Assembly (NCBI GenBank): GCA_017507125.1
Contig: JAFWBQ010000078.1
Span: forward strand, 1 to 59,097
DNA: 59,097 bases
From: Lentisphaeria bacterium
Lineage (GTDB): Bacteria > Verrucomicrobiota > Lentisphaeria > Victivallales > Victivallaceae
Direction of reading: 5' to 3'
Shown here: in pieces, positions 8,129 through 16,582 of the stretch
Layout of the letters: each line of letters begins with the position of its first letter
Numbering within the stretch: the first letter of the stretch is position 1
Program-made: the position numbers and the translations under genes
Notes under the pieces: generated by a model
What the model saw: only the letters and a program-made list of their open reading frames with translations
What the model was told of the DNA's origin: nothing
Databases searched by the model: none

Positions 8129-8284
8129 TTACATTTCAACCGGTTTGGTTTTGGGAAGTCCGAGAACTTTGTCCTCAGCAATGCGGCCGGAATCCCGGAG
8201 CACATTGATGCGCTCATAGCGCTTCATGACGTTACGGACTTTGCGGATCTTGCCGCCGACGCGGAGACTGGGATGCTGGGACAT
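8129..8284 (-). CDS. PVC-type small basic protein
   Basis: A 51-residue basic protein starting MSQHPSLRVGGKIRKVRNVM and ending GLPKTKPVEM. This matches the small basic protein family of Chlamydiae, Verrucomicrobia, Lentisphaerae and Planctomycetes (TIGR04137-like, from memory). The role is not established; size and charge suggest an RNA- or ribosome-associated protein. The frame continues upstream, but ATG 8284 is fixed by GAGG six bases before it and by the family N-terminus. It has its own near-consensus promoter and terminator, so it is a monocistronic, probably highly expressed gene. Confidence 0.88.
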   Translation of the reverse strand: MSQHPSLRVGGKIRKVRNVMKRYERINVLRDSGRIAEDKVLGLPKTKPVEM

Positions 8285-8340
8285 TGTATACCTCGCTTCT
8301 TTTATGTTAATAATTGTTGTTTGTTTACTATTATTTACTA

Positions 8341-8369
8341 AATATACACCCAACTTCACCAAATGTCAA
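8341..8369 (-). promoter_or_regulatory. Promoter of the small basic protein gene
   Basis: Minus-strand TTGACA (8369-8364), 17-bp spacer, TATATT (8346-8341). The -35 hexamer is fully consensus and overlaps the stop codon of the upstream PHP gene. Confidence 0.85.
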
Positions 8370-9274
8370 GCGTGAAAAGCAGGAATTCTTTCCAAAATTT
8401 CTTCTACATAACGTTTTTCGCCGATATGATCGGCAAACTTGCTCTCTTTGCAGAATTGATAAGCGCAGTCAGGAGAGGAGTGGGTATCGCTGCCGGCGGT
8501 TGACAAAAGACCGTGATCTTTGCAGTACTGACGGTAGAAAGGAGTCAGTTCAACAGGCACAGAGGGATGGGCGCACTCAATACCGTCAAAGTCCAGCATT
8601 TCGCGCAGTTCGTCCATGCGGCTCAGGTCATTGATCTTGAAATAGCCTCTGGGATGGGCGATAAAGACCAGGCCTCCGGCGCGTTTGACGGCAGGGAGCA
8701 CAAAGTCATATTCGGGGTAGGGGGGCAAAGAGAAGTTGGAGTTCCAAATCAAATTGTTTTTTGTGTCTGCGTCGGGAAAGAGCTTCTTTTCTTCGATGAG
8801 ATATTTATTCTGGATGCCATTCTGGACATGGGTGATACCCTGAACATCAATGGTTTTCTGGGGGCGGTAGCGTTTCAGCAGGATCTCGCGCTCTTTGCGG
8901 GTGTAGGGGTAGCCTTCAACAGAGAGCAGAGCACAGAGAGCGTCACCGTAATTGCGCTGCCAGTTGTGGTAAGCGGCGAAAACCTGCTGAAGTTCCGGAG
9001 TCGGCACCTGAGGCAGCCCCAGACAGACCATGTCAAAAGTACCTTTGGGAGTGTGGACCGTCAGCTCAGCTGCGGGAATGTAGCTGACCTGAGGATACTT
9101 TTTAGCAGCTTCCACAACTTCAGGCAATGAATCCATCTGATGGTGTTCTGTAATGGCGATATGGCTCAGCCCCAGTTTTGCCGCCTGGGCAAAGTAGGTT
9201 TCCACAGGGCAGGTGGCATCGTAGCTCCAGCAGGAGTGAAGATGAAAATCAAAAGAAGCGTGTTGTTCAGCCAT
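8366..9274 (-). CDS. PHP-domain metal-dependent phosphoesterase
   Basis: A 302-residue protein with the four metal-binding motifs of the PHP (polymerase and histidinol phosphatase) superfamily: FDFHLHSCWSYD near the N-terminus, ITEHHQMDS, the PAAELTVHT segment, IAHPRG, and GSDTHSS near the C-terminus. It is likely a phosphatase or phosphodiesterase acting on a small molecule; histidinol phosphatase and 3',5'-nucleoside bisphosphate phosphatase are possible relatives, but the substrate is not readable. ATG 9274 is chosen (GAGG eight bases upstream); the frame is open further upstream through the promoter. It is monocistronic. Confidence 0.85.
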   Translation of the reverse strand: MAEQHASFDFHLHSCWSYDATCPVETYFAQAAKLGLSHIAITEHHQMDSLPEVVEAAKKYPQVSYIPAAELTVHTPKGTFDMVCLGLPQVPTPELQQVFAAYHNWQRNYGDALCALLSVEGYPYTRKEREILLKRYRPQKTIDVQGITHVQNGIQNKYLIEEKKLFPDADTKNNLIWNSNFSLPPYPEYDFVLPAVKRAGGLVFIAHPRGYFKINDLSRMDELREMLDFDGIECAHPSVPVELTPFYRQYCKDHGLLSTAGSDTHSSPDCAYQFCKESKFADHIGEKRYVEEILERIPAFHA

Positions 9275-9318
9275 GATTGTTACCTCAAGTATTTCTTTTA
9301 TTTTAAAGCGCTGGATGA

Positions 9319-9347
9319 AATATATCACGGCACAGTGCATAATTCAA
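9319..9347 (-). promoter_or_regulatory. Promoter of the PHP gene
   Basis: Minus-strand TTGAAT (9347-9342), 17-bp spacer, TATATT (9324-9319). It runs divergently from the tauE promoter at 9359-9387. Confidence 0.75.
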
Positions 9348-9358
9348 GGTGATTTTTC

Positions 9359-9387
9359 TTGAAAAAGAGGAAAATAAGCGATATATT
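9359..9387 (+). promoter_or_regulatory. Promoter of the TauE-like gene
   Basis: TTGAAA (9359-9364), 17-bp spacer, TATATT (9382-9387), leaving a leader of about 60 bases before the ATG. Confidence 0.75.
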
Positions 9388-9452
9388 AACCTTCCTCGCT
9401 TCCCGACAAGCTGCCGGGAAGACACATTCAGGGCTGACCGGAGAAAAATTTT

Positions 9453-10229
9453 ATGGATGAATGGATGATCGTACTCCTTGCGGGTTGTATTGTATTTACA
9501 AGTTTTACCGTCGAAGGAATCGCAGGTTTCGGCGCAACTGTCATGGCGCTTCCTTTTGTTTCCATGCTGATTGGACTTGACAAGGCTGTGCCCATGCTCT
9601 CTTCACTCAGTGTGCTTCTTTCCATCTTTATTGTCTCTAAATCATGGCGGAATCTTGACTTGAAAGAGTATGGATTCATCCTGCTCCATGTGGGGCTTGG
9701 CGTTCCTTTCGGACTTTTTATGATGGACTTTCTCCCCAGAGAATGGCTGATCGGCATTCTGGCATTTTTTATGCTTTTTGTCGGTTTCAAAGGATTGCTC
9801 GGCGTCTTCTGTCAAAAAAATCCCGCCCCCAACCAACTTCCCGGCAAAAAGAATATACTTTCCCGTTTCATCCTTTTTATCGGCGGAATCATCCAGGGAG
9901 CATTCAGTTCAGGCGGCCCCATCGTGGTTATGTATACCTCCAAAGCGCTGCCCGAAAAATCCAAATTCCGCGCCACCTTAAGTTCCCTGTGGCTGACGAC
10001 GAATACAATAATGATAACTAAATGGACTCTTTCCGGTACCGTCTGGACGTGGCAAGTCGGTAAAATGATCCTTTGTGCTCTTCCTTTTATCGTCTGCGGT
10101 ATGCTTCTTGGGGATTTTCTTCACCGCAAAGTCGATCAGCGGAAATTTACGCTCCTTGTGTACTCGGTGCTTATCCTCGCCGCATTTATGCTCGGCGGGA
10201 ATCTGATCCGTAATATTGTCATGAACTGA
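9453..10229 (+). CDS. TauE/SafE (TSUP) family anion exporter
   Basis: A 258-residue integral membrane protein with about eight hydrophobic segments. Family marks are the N-terminal TSFTVEGIAGFGATVMALPF, the repeated-half layout, and GGIIQGAFSSGGPIVVMY in the second half. TSUP proteins move sulfite, sulfonates or other organosulfur or carboxylate anions; the substrate is unknown here. A CCGGAGA sequence precedes ATG 9453. It is monocistronic, followed by the Ehr operon, which has its own promoter. Confidence 0.85.
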   Translation: MDEWMIVLLAGCIVFTSFTVEGIAGFGATVMALPFVSMLIGLDKAVPMLSSLSVLLSIFIVSKSWRNLDLKEYGFILLHVGLGVPFGLFMMDFLPREWLIGILAFFMLFVGFKGLLGVFCQKNPAPNQLPGKKNILSRFILFIGGIIQGAFSSGGPIVVMYTSKALPEKSKFRATLSSLWLTTNTIMITKWTLSGTVWTWQVGKMILCALPFIVCGMLLGDFLHRKVDQRKFTLLVYSVLILAAFMLGGNLIRNIVMN

Positions 10230-10240
10230 ATCTTTTGCTA

Positions 10241-10269
10241 TTGAAAAAACATCTTTGAAGAGGTATATT
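10241..10269 (+). promoter_or_regulatory. Promoter of the Ehr-type operon
   Basis: TTGAAA (10241-10246), 17-bp spacer, TATATT (10264-10269), about 33 bases upstream of the first ATG. Confidence 0.75.
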
Positions 10270-10302
10270 AATAAGATATACCAAATGGGAGGTTAGGTAA
10301 TC

Positions 10303-12144
10303 ATGATTTTTATGAGCGCAGGCATTGCAGCTGCCGCAGGAATTTTGTCGCTGCTTTGTTGCCGCCGGGGCGGTCTTGCCGGAGTGGCAGGAGTCGCCGG
10401 AACATTTCTTTCTGTCATTGCCGGGATCGTCGGTATATGTACGTCACCGCCGTCGGGTGTTTCGCTGCTTTTTATGCTGCCGACCTTGATCCTTGCTCCG
10501 GCTGCGGCTGTTCATTCTGTCGCCTATATCAAAGGCCACGGCAATCCGGGGATCTACTGGGGATTTTTCAACTTGACAGTGGCTACCATGCTGGCTCTGC
10601 CCCTGCTCAAAGAAGATTTTCTGGAGTTTCTTATCATCTGGGAGCTGATGGGCGTTTTCAGTTTTGTCCTTGTGATGTTCAATTACAAGGCAGAGGAACT
10701 CAAGCGCGTGGCATGGATCTATCTGCTTGCCTGTGAGGCAGGCGGTCTGCTTCTGATGCTTTTTTATGCTCTTTCTTTCAAAACCGGCGCCCCCCGGGAG
10801 CTGTTTTATATTGCCGGTGTTGCCGGATTCGGTTTAAAAGCAGGATTTCCATTGCTCCACCTCTGGCTGCCGGAAGCGCACCCGGCTGCCCCGGCGCCCG
10901 TTTCTGCGATCATGTCCGGAGCCATGATCAATCTGGGGCTTTTCGGAATCGTGGTTTTCGTTTTTCCCGGCATGGATGCCTCTCTTTGCGGCTGGACTTT
11001 GCTGATTCTCGGGGGTATCAGCACTCTTGGAGGAATTCTCTTTGCTTTGCCTCAGGACAATTTGAAAAGACTTCTCGCCTACAGCAGTATCGAGAATATC
11101 GGGATCATTTCCATGGCTCTGGGATGTACTTTTCTCGGTGGTGCTTTCAAGAACAACAGCATGATCGTTTTCGGAATTCTCGGAACCATCCTCCATATCA
11201 TCAATCATGCCTTGTTAAAAGGGACTCTCTTTCTCGGTGCCGGACAAGTCTACTGCTCAAGCGGGACTCTTTCAATTGACCGCATGGGCGGAATGATGAA
11301 AAAGACACCTGTTACCGGAAGTTGTTTCACCGCTGCGGCAGTGGGACTTTCCGGACTGCCTCCATTCAATGGTTTTATTGGAGAATTGATGATCTATCTT
11401 GCTGCTTTCAGCGGTATCTGCTCCGGCGTGTGGCAGCTTCGCATTGCCGGTATTGCTGCGGCATTGATCCTCAGCCTGACCGGAGCCTGCGCCGTGGCGG
11501 CATTCGCCAAGGCTGTCGGCGGAACTTTCCTCGGCGAGCCCAGACACGTCGATGATTGCAAAAAAGAATCCGTGTGGATGTATGGCCCCATGCTTTTCCT
11601 GCTGTTTCTTTCTCTGCTGATCGTATTTTCAGTTCCTTTTACAGTTCCCTGTATTTTCAAGGTGCTCAACGTTTCCACCATCGACTATGCCTCAACAGGC
11701 GTACAGAAAATACTCTTTTGCGCCGCTTCTTTTTCGGCTCTGTTCTATGTTTTGAGCACATTGCTTCTGCTTTTCCGGAGATTTGTGCGGGTCAGGGGAA
11801 ATGAAAATGCTGCAGGTCCCACCTGGGACTGCGGATATGCAAAACCTTCAGCACGTATGGAGTATACCGGAAGTGCCCTGATCCAGTGTCTTGGTGATCT
11901 TTTCAACAGTTTTCTTCAAATCCGGCGCAAGATAGAGCCCCCCCAGGGACTTTTTCCGAAAAAAGCCTCCTTCCAATGGGAATCTCCTGACGGGGCAGAG
12001 CGTTTCTTCTGGGCTCCGGTATTTACTTTTTTTGCCGGGGTATCAGACAAGGTCCACAAGTTCCAGTCCGGTTACTTGCACATGTATGTTTTGATTATGA
12101 CCATAGTCATTATAGCCATGGTCGTTTGGGCAATCATCAGTTGA
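10303..12144 (+). CDS. HyfB-like proton-conducting antiporter subunit of an Ehr/hydrogenase-4-like complex
   Basis: A 613-residue membrane protein of the MrpA/MrpD/NuoL family with about 15 hydrophobic helices. The core signature LHLWLPEAHPAAPAPVSAIM contains the residues of the ion-translocation path, and ENIGIISMALGC and a buried HIINHALLKGTLF helix follow. The C-terminal segment GPTWDCGYAKPSARMEYTGS is typical of HyfB rather than NuoL. It likely moves protons or sodium ions coupled to electron transfer in the peripheral arm. It is first in an operon of six complex genes, and its stop lies nine bases before the next gene. Confidence 0.9.
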   Translation: MIFMSAGIAAAAGILSLLCCRRGGLAGVAGVAGTFLSVIAGIVGICTSPPSGVSLLFMLPTLILAPAAAVHSVAYIKGHGNPGIYWGFFNLTVATMLALPLLKEDFLEFLIIWELMGVFSFVLVMFNYKAEELKRVAWIYLLACEAGGLLLMLFYALSFKTGAPRELFYIAGVAGFGLKAGFPLLHLWLPEAHPAAPAPVSAIMSGAMINLGLFGIVVFVFPGMDASLCGWTLLILGGISTLGGILFALPQDNLKRLLAYSSIENIGIISMALGCTFLGGAFKNNSMIVFGILGTILHIINHALLKGTLFLGAGQVYCSSGTLSIDRMGGMMKKTPVTGSCFTAAAVGLSGLPPFNGFIGELMIYLAAFSGICSGVWQLRIAGIAAALILSLTGACAVAAFAKAVGGTFLGEPRHVDDCKKESVWMYGPMLFLLFLSLLIVFSVPFTVPCIFKVLNVSTIDYASTGVQKILFCAASFSALFYVLSTLLLLFRRFVRVRGNENAAGPTWDCGYAKPSARMEYTGSALIQCLGDLFNSFLQIRRKIEPPQGLFPKKASFQWESPDGAERFFWAPVFTFFAGVSDKVHKFQSGYLHMYVLIMTIVIIAMVVWAIIS

Positions 12145-12153
12145 GGTGACAAA

Positions 12154-13077
12154 ATGATCTATTGGATTCTTAATCTTATTCTTGCTTTGCTGTTGGCACC
12201 GGTACTTTTCGGTGTTCTCAACAAAGTGAAGGCTTTCTTTGCAGGGCGGAAAGGCCCCCGGATCATGCAGACATGGTACGACATCTTTAAGCTGCTCCGG
12301 AAAGGAACGGTTTACAGTACCAGTACCACGTGGATCTTTAAATTTGCTCCGGTGGGAACGTTGGCGGCACTTGCCATCGCCATGCTCTTTCTGCCTCTCG
12401 GTTTTACAGAATCCCCTCTGAGGTTTCAGGGGGACGCATTGCTCTTTCTTTATATGCTGGGACTCGGCAGGATCCTCACTGTTCTGGGGGCTTTGGACAC
12501 AGCCTCCAGTTTTGAGGGTATGGGGGCCGCGCGTGAACTTGAGTTTTCCATCATTTCTGAAGGAACCATGCTTCTGCTTCTGATCTTTCTTGCGCTTCAA
12601 AGCGGCAGCTGCGAACTCAGTTCCATGTTCTGCGGCAGAGGAGGATCTTTCTGGCTCAAGGCCGCTCCGGCAATGGTTCTTGCTGCCGTGGCACTCTATG
12701 TGGTTCTGCTGACCGAAAGCTGCCGAGTTCCGGTGGATGACCCAGAAACTCACCTTGAACTGACTATGATCCACGAAGCGATGATCCTTGACAACAGTGG
12801 TCCGGATCTGGCATTCATCCACTATGGTGCCGGGTTGAAACTCTGGATCTTCGGAGCGATTCTTACGGCACTGGTCATTCCTGCTGATACCTTTGTGCCC
12901 TGGGCGGCAACGGTGATCATGACGGCCGGCTGTTTCCTTATCGCCGTTTTTGTCGGTATAACTGAATCTATGATGGCAAGATACCGTTTCCTCAAAGTCC
13001 CCCAAATGCTCATGGGGGGATTTTGCATGGCTTTTGCCGCTCTTGCGCTGTTGCTGATTTCAGGAGGTGTAAAATGA
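12154..13077 (+). CDS. HyfC/NuoH-like membrane subunit of the complex
   Basis: A 307-residue subunit corresponding to NuoH/HyfC, which connects the peripheral electron-transfer arm to the membrane pump. The N-terminal loop GRKGPRIMQTWYDIFKLLRK, the loop with ESCRVPVDDPETHLELTMIH and the following EAMILDNSG are the conserved quinone-site-like loops of the family. About eight hydrophobic helices are visible. The stop overlaps the ATG of the next gene (ATGA), indicating translational coupling. Confidence 0.92.
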   Translation: MIYWILNLILALLLAPVLFGVLNKVKAFFAGRKGPRIMQTWYDIFKLLRKGTVYSTSTTWIFKFAPVGTLAALAIAMLFLPLGFTESPLRFQGDALLFLYMLGLGRILTVLGALDTASSFEGMGAARELEFSIISEGTMLLLLIFLALQSGSCELSSMFCGRGGSFWLKAAPAMVLAAVALYVVLLTESCRVPVDDPETHLELTMIHEAMILDNSGPDLAFIHYGAGLKLWIFGAILTALVIPADTFVPWAATVIMTAGCFLIAVFVGITESMMARYRFLKVPQMLMGGFCMAFAALALLLISGGVK

Positions 13078-13736
13078 ATATGGCTGTAGATCTCGTTCTC
13101 ACGGCATTTCTGGGGATCTGCCTTATGCTCAGTGCTTCCAGCCGTCTGGTTCACTGTGTACGGCTCGTTGCTTTTCAGGGCATTCTGCTGGGGATCATGC
13201 CCCTTTTGATGTGGAACTGGAGCAATGCTGCTCCCGGAATGGAAATCTGGGGAGCCGCTTTTGTCAACATCATCGTAAAAGGCGTTTTGCTGCCCGTACT
13301 GCTGCTGCGTGCCATGCGGAAAGCCGGCGTCAAACGGGAACTGGAACCCCTCGCCGGGTACTCCTGGTCGCTTTTGATCGTTTCAGTAGCAGGGGCGATG
13401 GCGCTCTGGCTTTCACGTTCATTGAACATTCCCGGTGTTCCGGTTCTTGCGATTCCGGCTGCGGCGGTCACAGTCTTCACCGGACTTTTCATCATCATCT
13501 CCCGCCGCAAGGCACTGACCCAGTCTCTGGGGTTTCTTGCATTTGAAAACGGGATCGCATTGTTCGGTGCCGCTATGCATCTTGAATACGGATTCTTTGT
13601 GGAAATGGGGATCCTGCTTGACGTGTTGGTGCTGGTTTTCGTTATGGGTATCGCGGTCTTCCAAATCAGCCGTGAATTCGAACATATCGACGCAGACCGT
13701 CTTAATCTGCTTACTGATAACGTGGAGGTAAAATAA
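13074..13736 (+). CDS. HyfE-like membrane subunit (NuoK-like)
   Basis: A 220-residue hydrophobic protein matching hydrogenase-4 component E, whose C-terminal half resembles NuoK: QSLGFLAFENGIALFG contains the membrane Glu expected of that helix, followed by HLEYGFFVEMGILLDVLVLV. ATG 13074 is chosen over an upstream in-frame ATG at 13023 because AGGAGG is well placed and the upstream part lies inside the previous gene. The following gene starts two bases after its stop. Confidence 0.85.
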   Translation: MNMAVDLVLTAFLGICLMLSASSRLVHCVRLVAFQGILLGIMPLLMWNWSNAAPGMEIWGAAFVNIIVKGVLLPVLLLRAMRKAGVKRELEPLAGYSWSLLIVSVAGAMALWLSRSLNIPGVPVLAIPAAAVTVFTGLFIIISRRKALTQSLGFLAFENGIALFGAAMHLEYGFFVEMGILLDVLVLVFVMGIAVFQISREFEHIDADRLNLLTDNVEVK

Positions 13737-13737
13737 A

Positions 13738-15108
13738 ATGGTCTCTATGCTCGCTTTACTTATAACAGTTCCCATGCTGACAGCAGTTATTGCCGCACTC
13801 TGCAAAGGACGCTTCTGCAGATTGCTTCTTTTGACCGGCGGTCTTCTGCATCTGGGACTTACGCTTTATTGTTCCTCAATCAGAATAGACGGACGCTGGA
13901 TAGGATTGACCTCATATACAGAGTCACTCCTTCTGATCCTGACTTCGGCTCTCTACTTTGCGGTCAGCTGCTATTGCTGTGTCTGGCTCAAAGCAGAAGA
14001 GTGTTCCCGCAAATCCCTCTGGGTGCTGGGGATCTGTCTGCCGCTCTTTCTGGCAACCATGACTCTTGTCATCCTTTCCAGAAATTTTGGAGTCATGTGG
14101 GTCGCCATCGAAGCCACGACCCTTTTCAGTGCTCCTCTGATACTTTTTCACCGTTCCGGCAGGGCATTGGAGGCCATGTGGAAATATCTGCTCATCTGCT
14201 CAGTGGGCATTGCCCTTGCTCTTTTGGGTACGCTTTTCCTTGCTTTTGCCGCCCGGTGCGGTGGTGTGGAGCTTCATGATCTGCGGATATCTGAATTTCT
14301 CAATATCAGAGATTCTCTTCATCCGGGATGGTTCAAAGTCGCCTTTGTGCTTGCTCTGGCGGGCTATGGAACAAAAATGGGACTTGCCCCTTTCCATACC
14401 TGGCTTCCTGACGCTCACAGCGAAGCTCCGGGTGCCGTTTCAGCTCTTCTTTCGGCTGGACTGCTCAACTGTTCATTTCTCGGAATAATCCGTTTTGCCG
14501 CTCTTGCGCCTGAGCAGACCGGGGATTTCTGCCGCGGACTGCTTATTATTCTGGGGATCGTATCACTTGCAACGGCTGCCTTTTTCATTATCCATCAAGG
14601 GGACTTCAAACGCATGCTTGCTTACAGCAGTATCGAGCACATGGGTATCGCCGCCATGCTCTTTGCTGTCTGCGGTATTGAGATGACCATGATCCATCTG
14701 GTGGCACATTCAGCCATCAAGATGTCTCTCTTTCTTCTGGCAGGAAATCTTCTTCTTGCTTGCGGGACCCGGCAGATCGCCCGGATCTCCGGACTCTTCA
14801 ATACCTTGCCCGGCAACGCCATTCTTTTTCTTGCCGGAGTCATTCTGATTTGCGGCGTGCCGCCGTCACCTCTCTTTTTTACGGAACTTTCCCTTCTGGT
14901 ACAAGCTCCTCTCTGGCTCTCGCTGCCGACAGTCCTGCTGCTTTTTGTGGTCTTTGCCGGTATGATGAAAAATGTGCTTTCCATGACTATGGGAAAAAAT
15001 TGCGACCTTGCGATCAATCCGGCTCATGCTGAAAGGATGATCTGGGTCCCTGTTGCCGGTCTTACTGCTGCTCTTGCAATCGGAATCGTTTTCGGGGTGA
15101 ACTTATGA
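13738..15108 (+). CDS. HyfF-like proton-conducting antiporter subunit
   Basis: A 456-residue second MrpD/NuoN-type subunit. Signature HTWLPDAHSEAPGAVSALLS parallels the motif in the first gene, followed by SSIEHMGIAAML and MTMIHLVAHSAIKMSLFLLA. Two antiporter-like subunits per operon is the arrangement of Hyf and Ehr complexes. GGAGG precedes the start, and the stop overlaps the next ATG (ATGA). Confidence 0.9.
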   Translation: MVSMLALLITVPMLTAVIAALCKGRFCRLLLLTGGLLHLGLTLYCSSIRIDGRWIGLTSYTESLLLILTSALYFAVSCYCCVWLKAEECSRKSLWVLGICLPLFLATMTLVILSRNFGVMWVAIEATTLFSAPLILFHRSGRALEAMWKYLLICSVGIALALLGTLFLAFAARCGGVELHDLRISEFLNIRDSLHPGWFKVAFVLALAGYGTKMGLAPFHTWLPDAHSEAPGAVSALLSAGLLNCSFLGIIRFAALAPEQTGDFCRGLLIILGIVSLATAAFFIIHQGDFKRMLAYSSIEHMGIAAMLFAVCGIEMTMIHLVAHSAIKMSLFLLAGNLLLACGTRQIARISGLFNTLPGNAILFLAGVILICGVPPSPLFFTELSLLVQAPLWLSLPTVLLLFVVFAGMMKNVLSMTMGKNCDLAINPAHAERMIWVPVAGLTAALAIGIVFGVNL

Positions 15109-16562
15109 AAAACTTTTTGGAACTGAAAAACTGCAGTGCGGTGAAACTCAATGATCTGCCGGTGCTGCCTTTTGCCGATTTCCGTCAGACGCTTATAGAC
15201 TCCGTCGGAAATGAAAATTTGCGTATTGCGGCTTTTTTCCCTTTGCAGAAAAGCAGTGATAGATATCTTTGCGCTGTACTTGTTGACGCGGCACACCGCT
15301 GTTTGCGCTGCGCGCTTTCGGGTTCCGGCGACAAATTCCCCTCTCTTACCCCTGAAGCACCGGCATTTCACTGGTTTGAAAGGGAACTTTTTGAGCGGTA
15401 CAATATGGAGCCTTATGGTCATCCCTGGCTGAAACCCATCCGCAAAGCAGACGGTGATTACTTCACAATGGAAGGCGATGCCGTCAATGAAGTTGCTGTC
15501 GGTCCTGTCCATGCCGGCGTTATTGAACCCGGTCATTTCCGTTTTCAGTGTATGGGCGAAAAGGTTTATTCGCTGGAAATCTCTCTCGGATACCAGTCAA
15601 GGGGGGTGGAAAAACTCCTTGAAGGAAAATTTTCCTCCAAAACGCTTCCTCTTTTTGAGTCTGCCGCCGGGGATACTGCCGCCGCGGCAGCGACGGGAGC
15701 GTCCTCTCTCATTGAGGCTCTGACCGGCACCCAAATCTCTCAACGCGCCTCCCAGATCCGGGCCGTCATGATTGAGCTTGAACGGGTCGCCAATCATACC
15801 GGTGATCTCGGGGCGCTGGCAGGAGATGTTGCCTATCTGCCCACAGCATCTTTCTGCGGCAGGATCAGAGGTGAATACCTTAACATGACAGCGGAGATCT
15901 GCGGCAACCGTTTTGGACGCAACTGCATCATGCCCGGCGGCGTCAGGTACGATATTGAACCTGAGCGCTGTAAAAAACTTCTTAAGCACCTTGAGCGTGT
16001 CAATCCGGAATTGAAGCATGCCCTTGATTTGATGTTTGACTCCCCGACCGTTCTTGACCGCTTCGAAAATACAGGCAGTGTTTCACCCGAAACTGCCCGC
16101 TCCATCGGACTTGTGGGAACAGCCGGAAGAGCTTCCGGATTGAAAATGGATCTGAGACATGAACTCCCTGCCGGATTCTATGAAACGGCGGCCCCCAAGC
16201 AGGCCCCTGGCGGAAACGGTGACGTTTTGAGCAGAGCCAAAGTCAGATACAATGAAATATTTGCCTCTCTTGAATTTATCGGAACAACGCTGCAAAATCT
16301 GGCGGAGGGCTCCGTTTATACGCCGGTCTCAGCCCCCTTGCAAACGGATTCTATTGCATTTGCTCTGACAGAAGCCTGGCGCGGAGAACTCTGCCAAATC
16401 ATGGTTACCGATGCACAGGGAGATATCGCTCAGTGCCGTATTGTCGATCCCTCTTTCCACAACTGGTTCGGTTTGGCAATGGCACTCCGGAATGAGGAAA
16501 TTTCAAATTTCCCCATCTGCAACAAAAGTTTTAATCTGTCCTATTGCGGGCATGATCTTTAA
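15105..16562 (+). CDS. Large subunit (fused NuoC/NuoD-like) lacking NiFe-site cysteines (Ehr-type)
   Basis: A 485-residue protein. Residues 1-115 are NuoC-like (FERELFERYNMEPYGHPWLKP); residues 130-485 are NuoD/hydrogenase large-subunit-like (GPVHAGVIEPGHFRF, SRGVEK at 165-170). In group 4 [NiFe] hydrogenases a CxxC follows the RGxE segment, and a second CxxC sits near the C-terminus. Here the first site reads ESAAGDTAAAA (185-195) and the second region reads VDPSFHNW (about 447), with no CxxC in either. The protein therefore should not bind a NiFe centre. This is the hallmark of energy-converting hydrogenase-related (Ehr) complexes, whose substrate is unknown. The ending NKSFNLSYCGHDL is Hyf/Ehr-like. 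Confidence 0.88.
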   Translation: MKNFLELKNCSAVKLNDLPVLPFADFRQTLIDSVGNENLRIAAFFPLQKSSDRYLCAVLVDAAHRCLRCALSGSGDKFPSLTPEAPAFHWFERELFERYNMEPYGHPWLKPIRKADGDYFTMEGDAVNEVAVGPVHAGVIEPGHFRFQCMGEKVYSLEISLGYQSRGVEKLLEGKFSSKTLPLFESAAGDTAAAAATGASSLIEALTGTQISQRASQIRAVMIELERVANHTGDLGALAGDVAYLPTASFCGRIRGEYLNMTAEICGNRFGRNCIMPGGVRYDIEPERCKKLLKHLERVNPELKHALDLMFDSPTVLDRFENTGSVSPETARSIGLVGTAGRASGLKMDLRHELPAGFYETAAPKQAPGGNGDVLSRAKVRYNEIFASLEFIGTTLQNLAEGSVYTPVSAPLQTDSIAFALTEAWRGELCQIMVTDAQGDIAQCRIVDPSFHNWFGLAMALRNEEISNFPICNKSFNLSYCGHDL

Positions 16563-16582
16563 TCGAGAAGGAGCAGTAAAAA

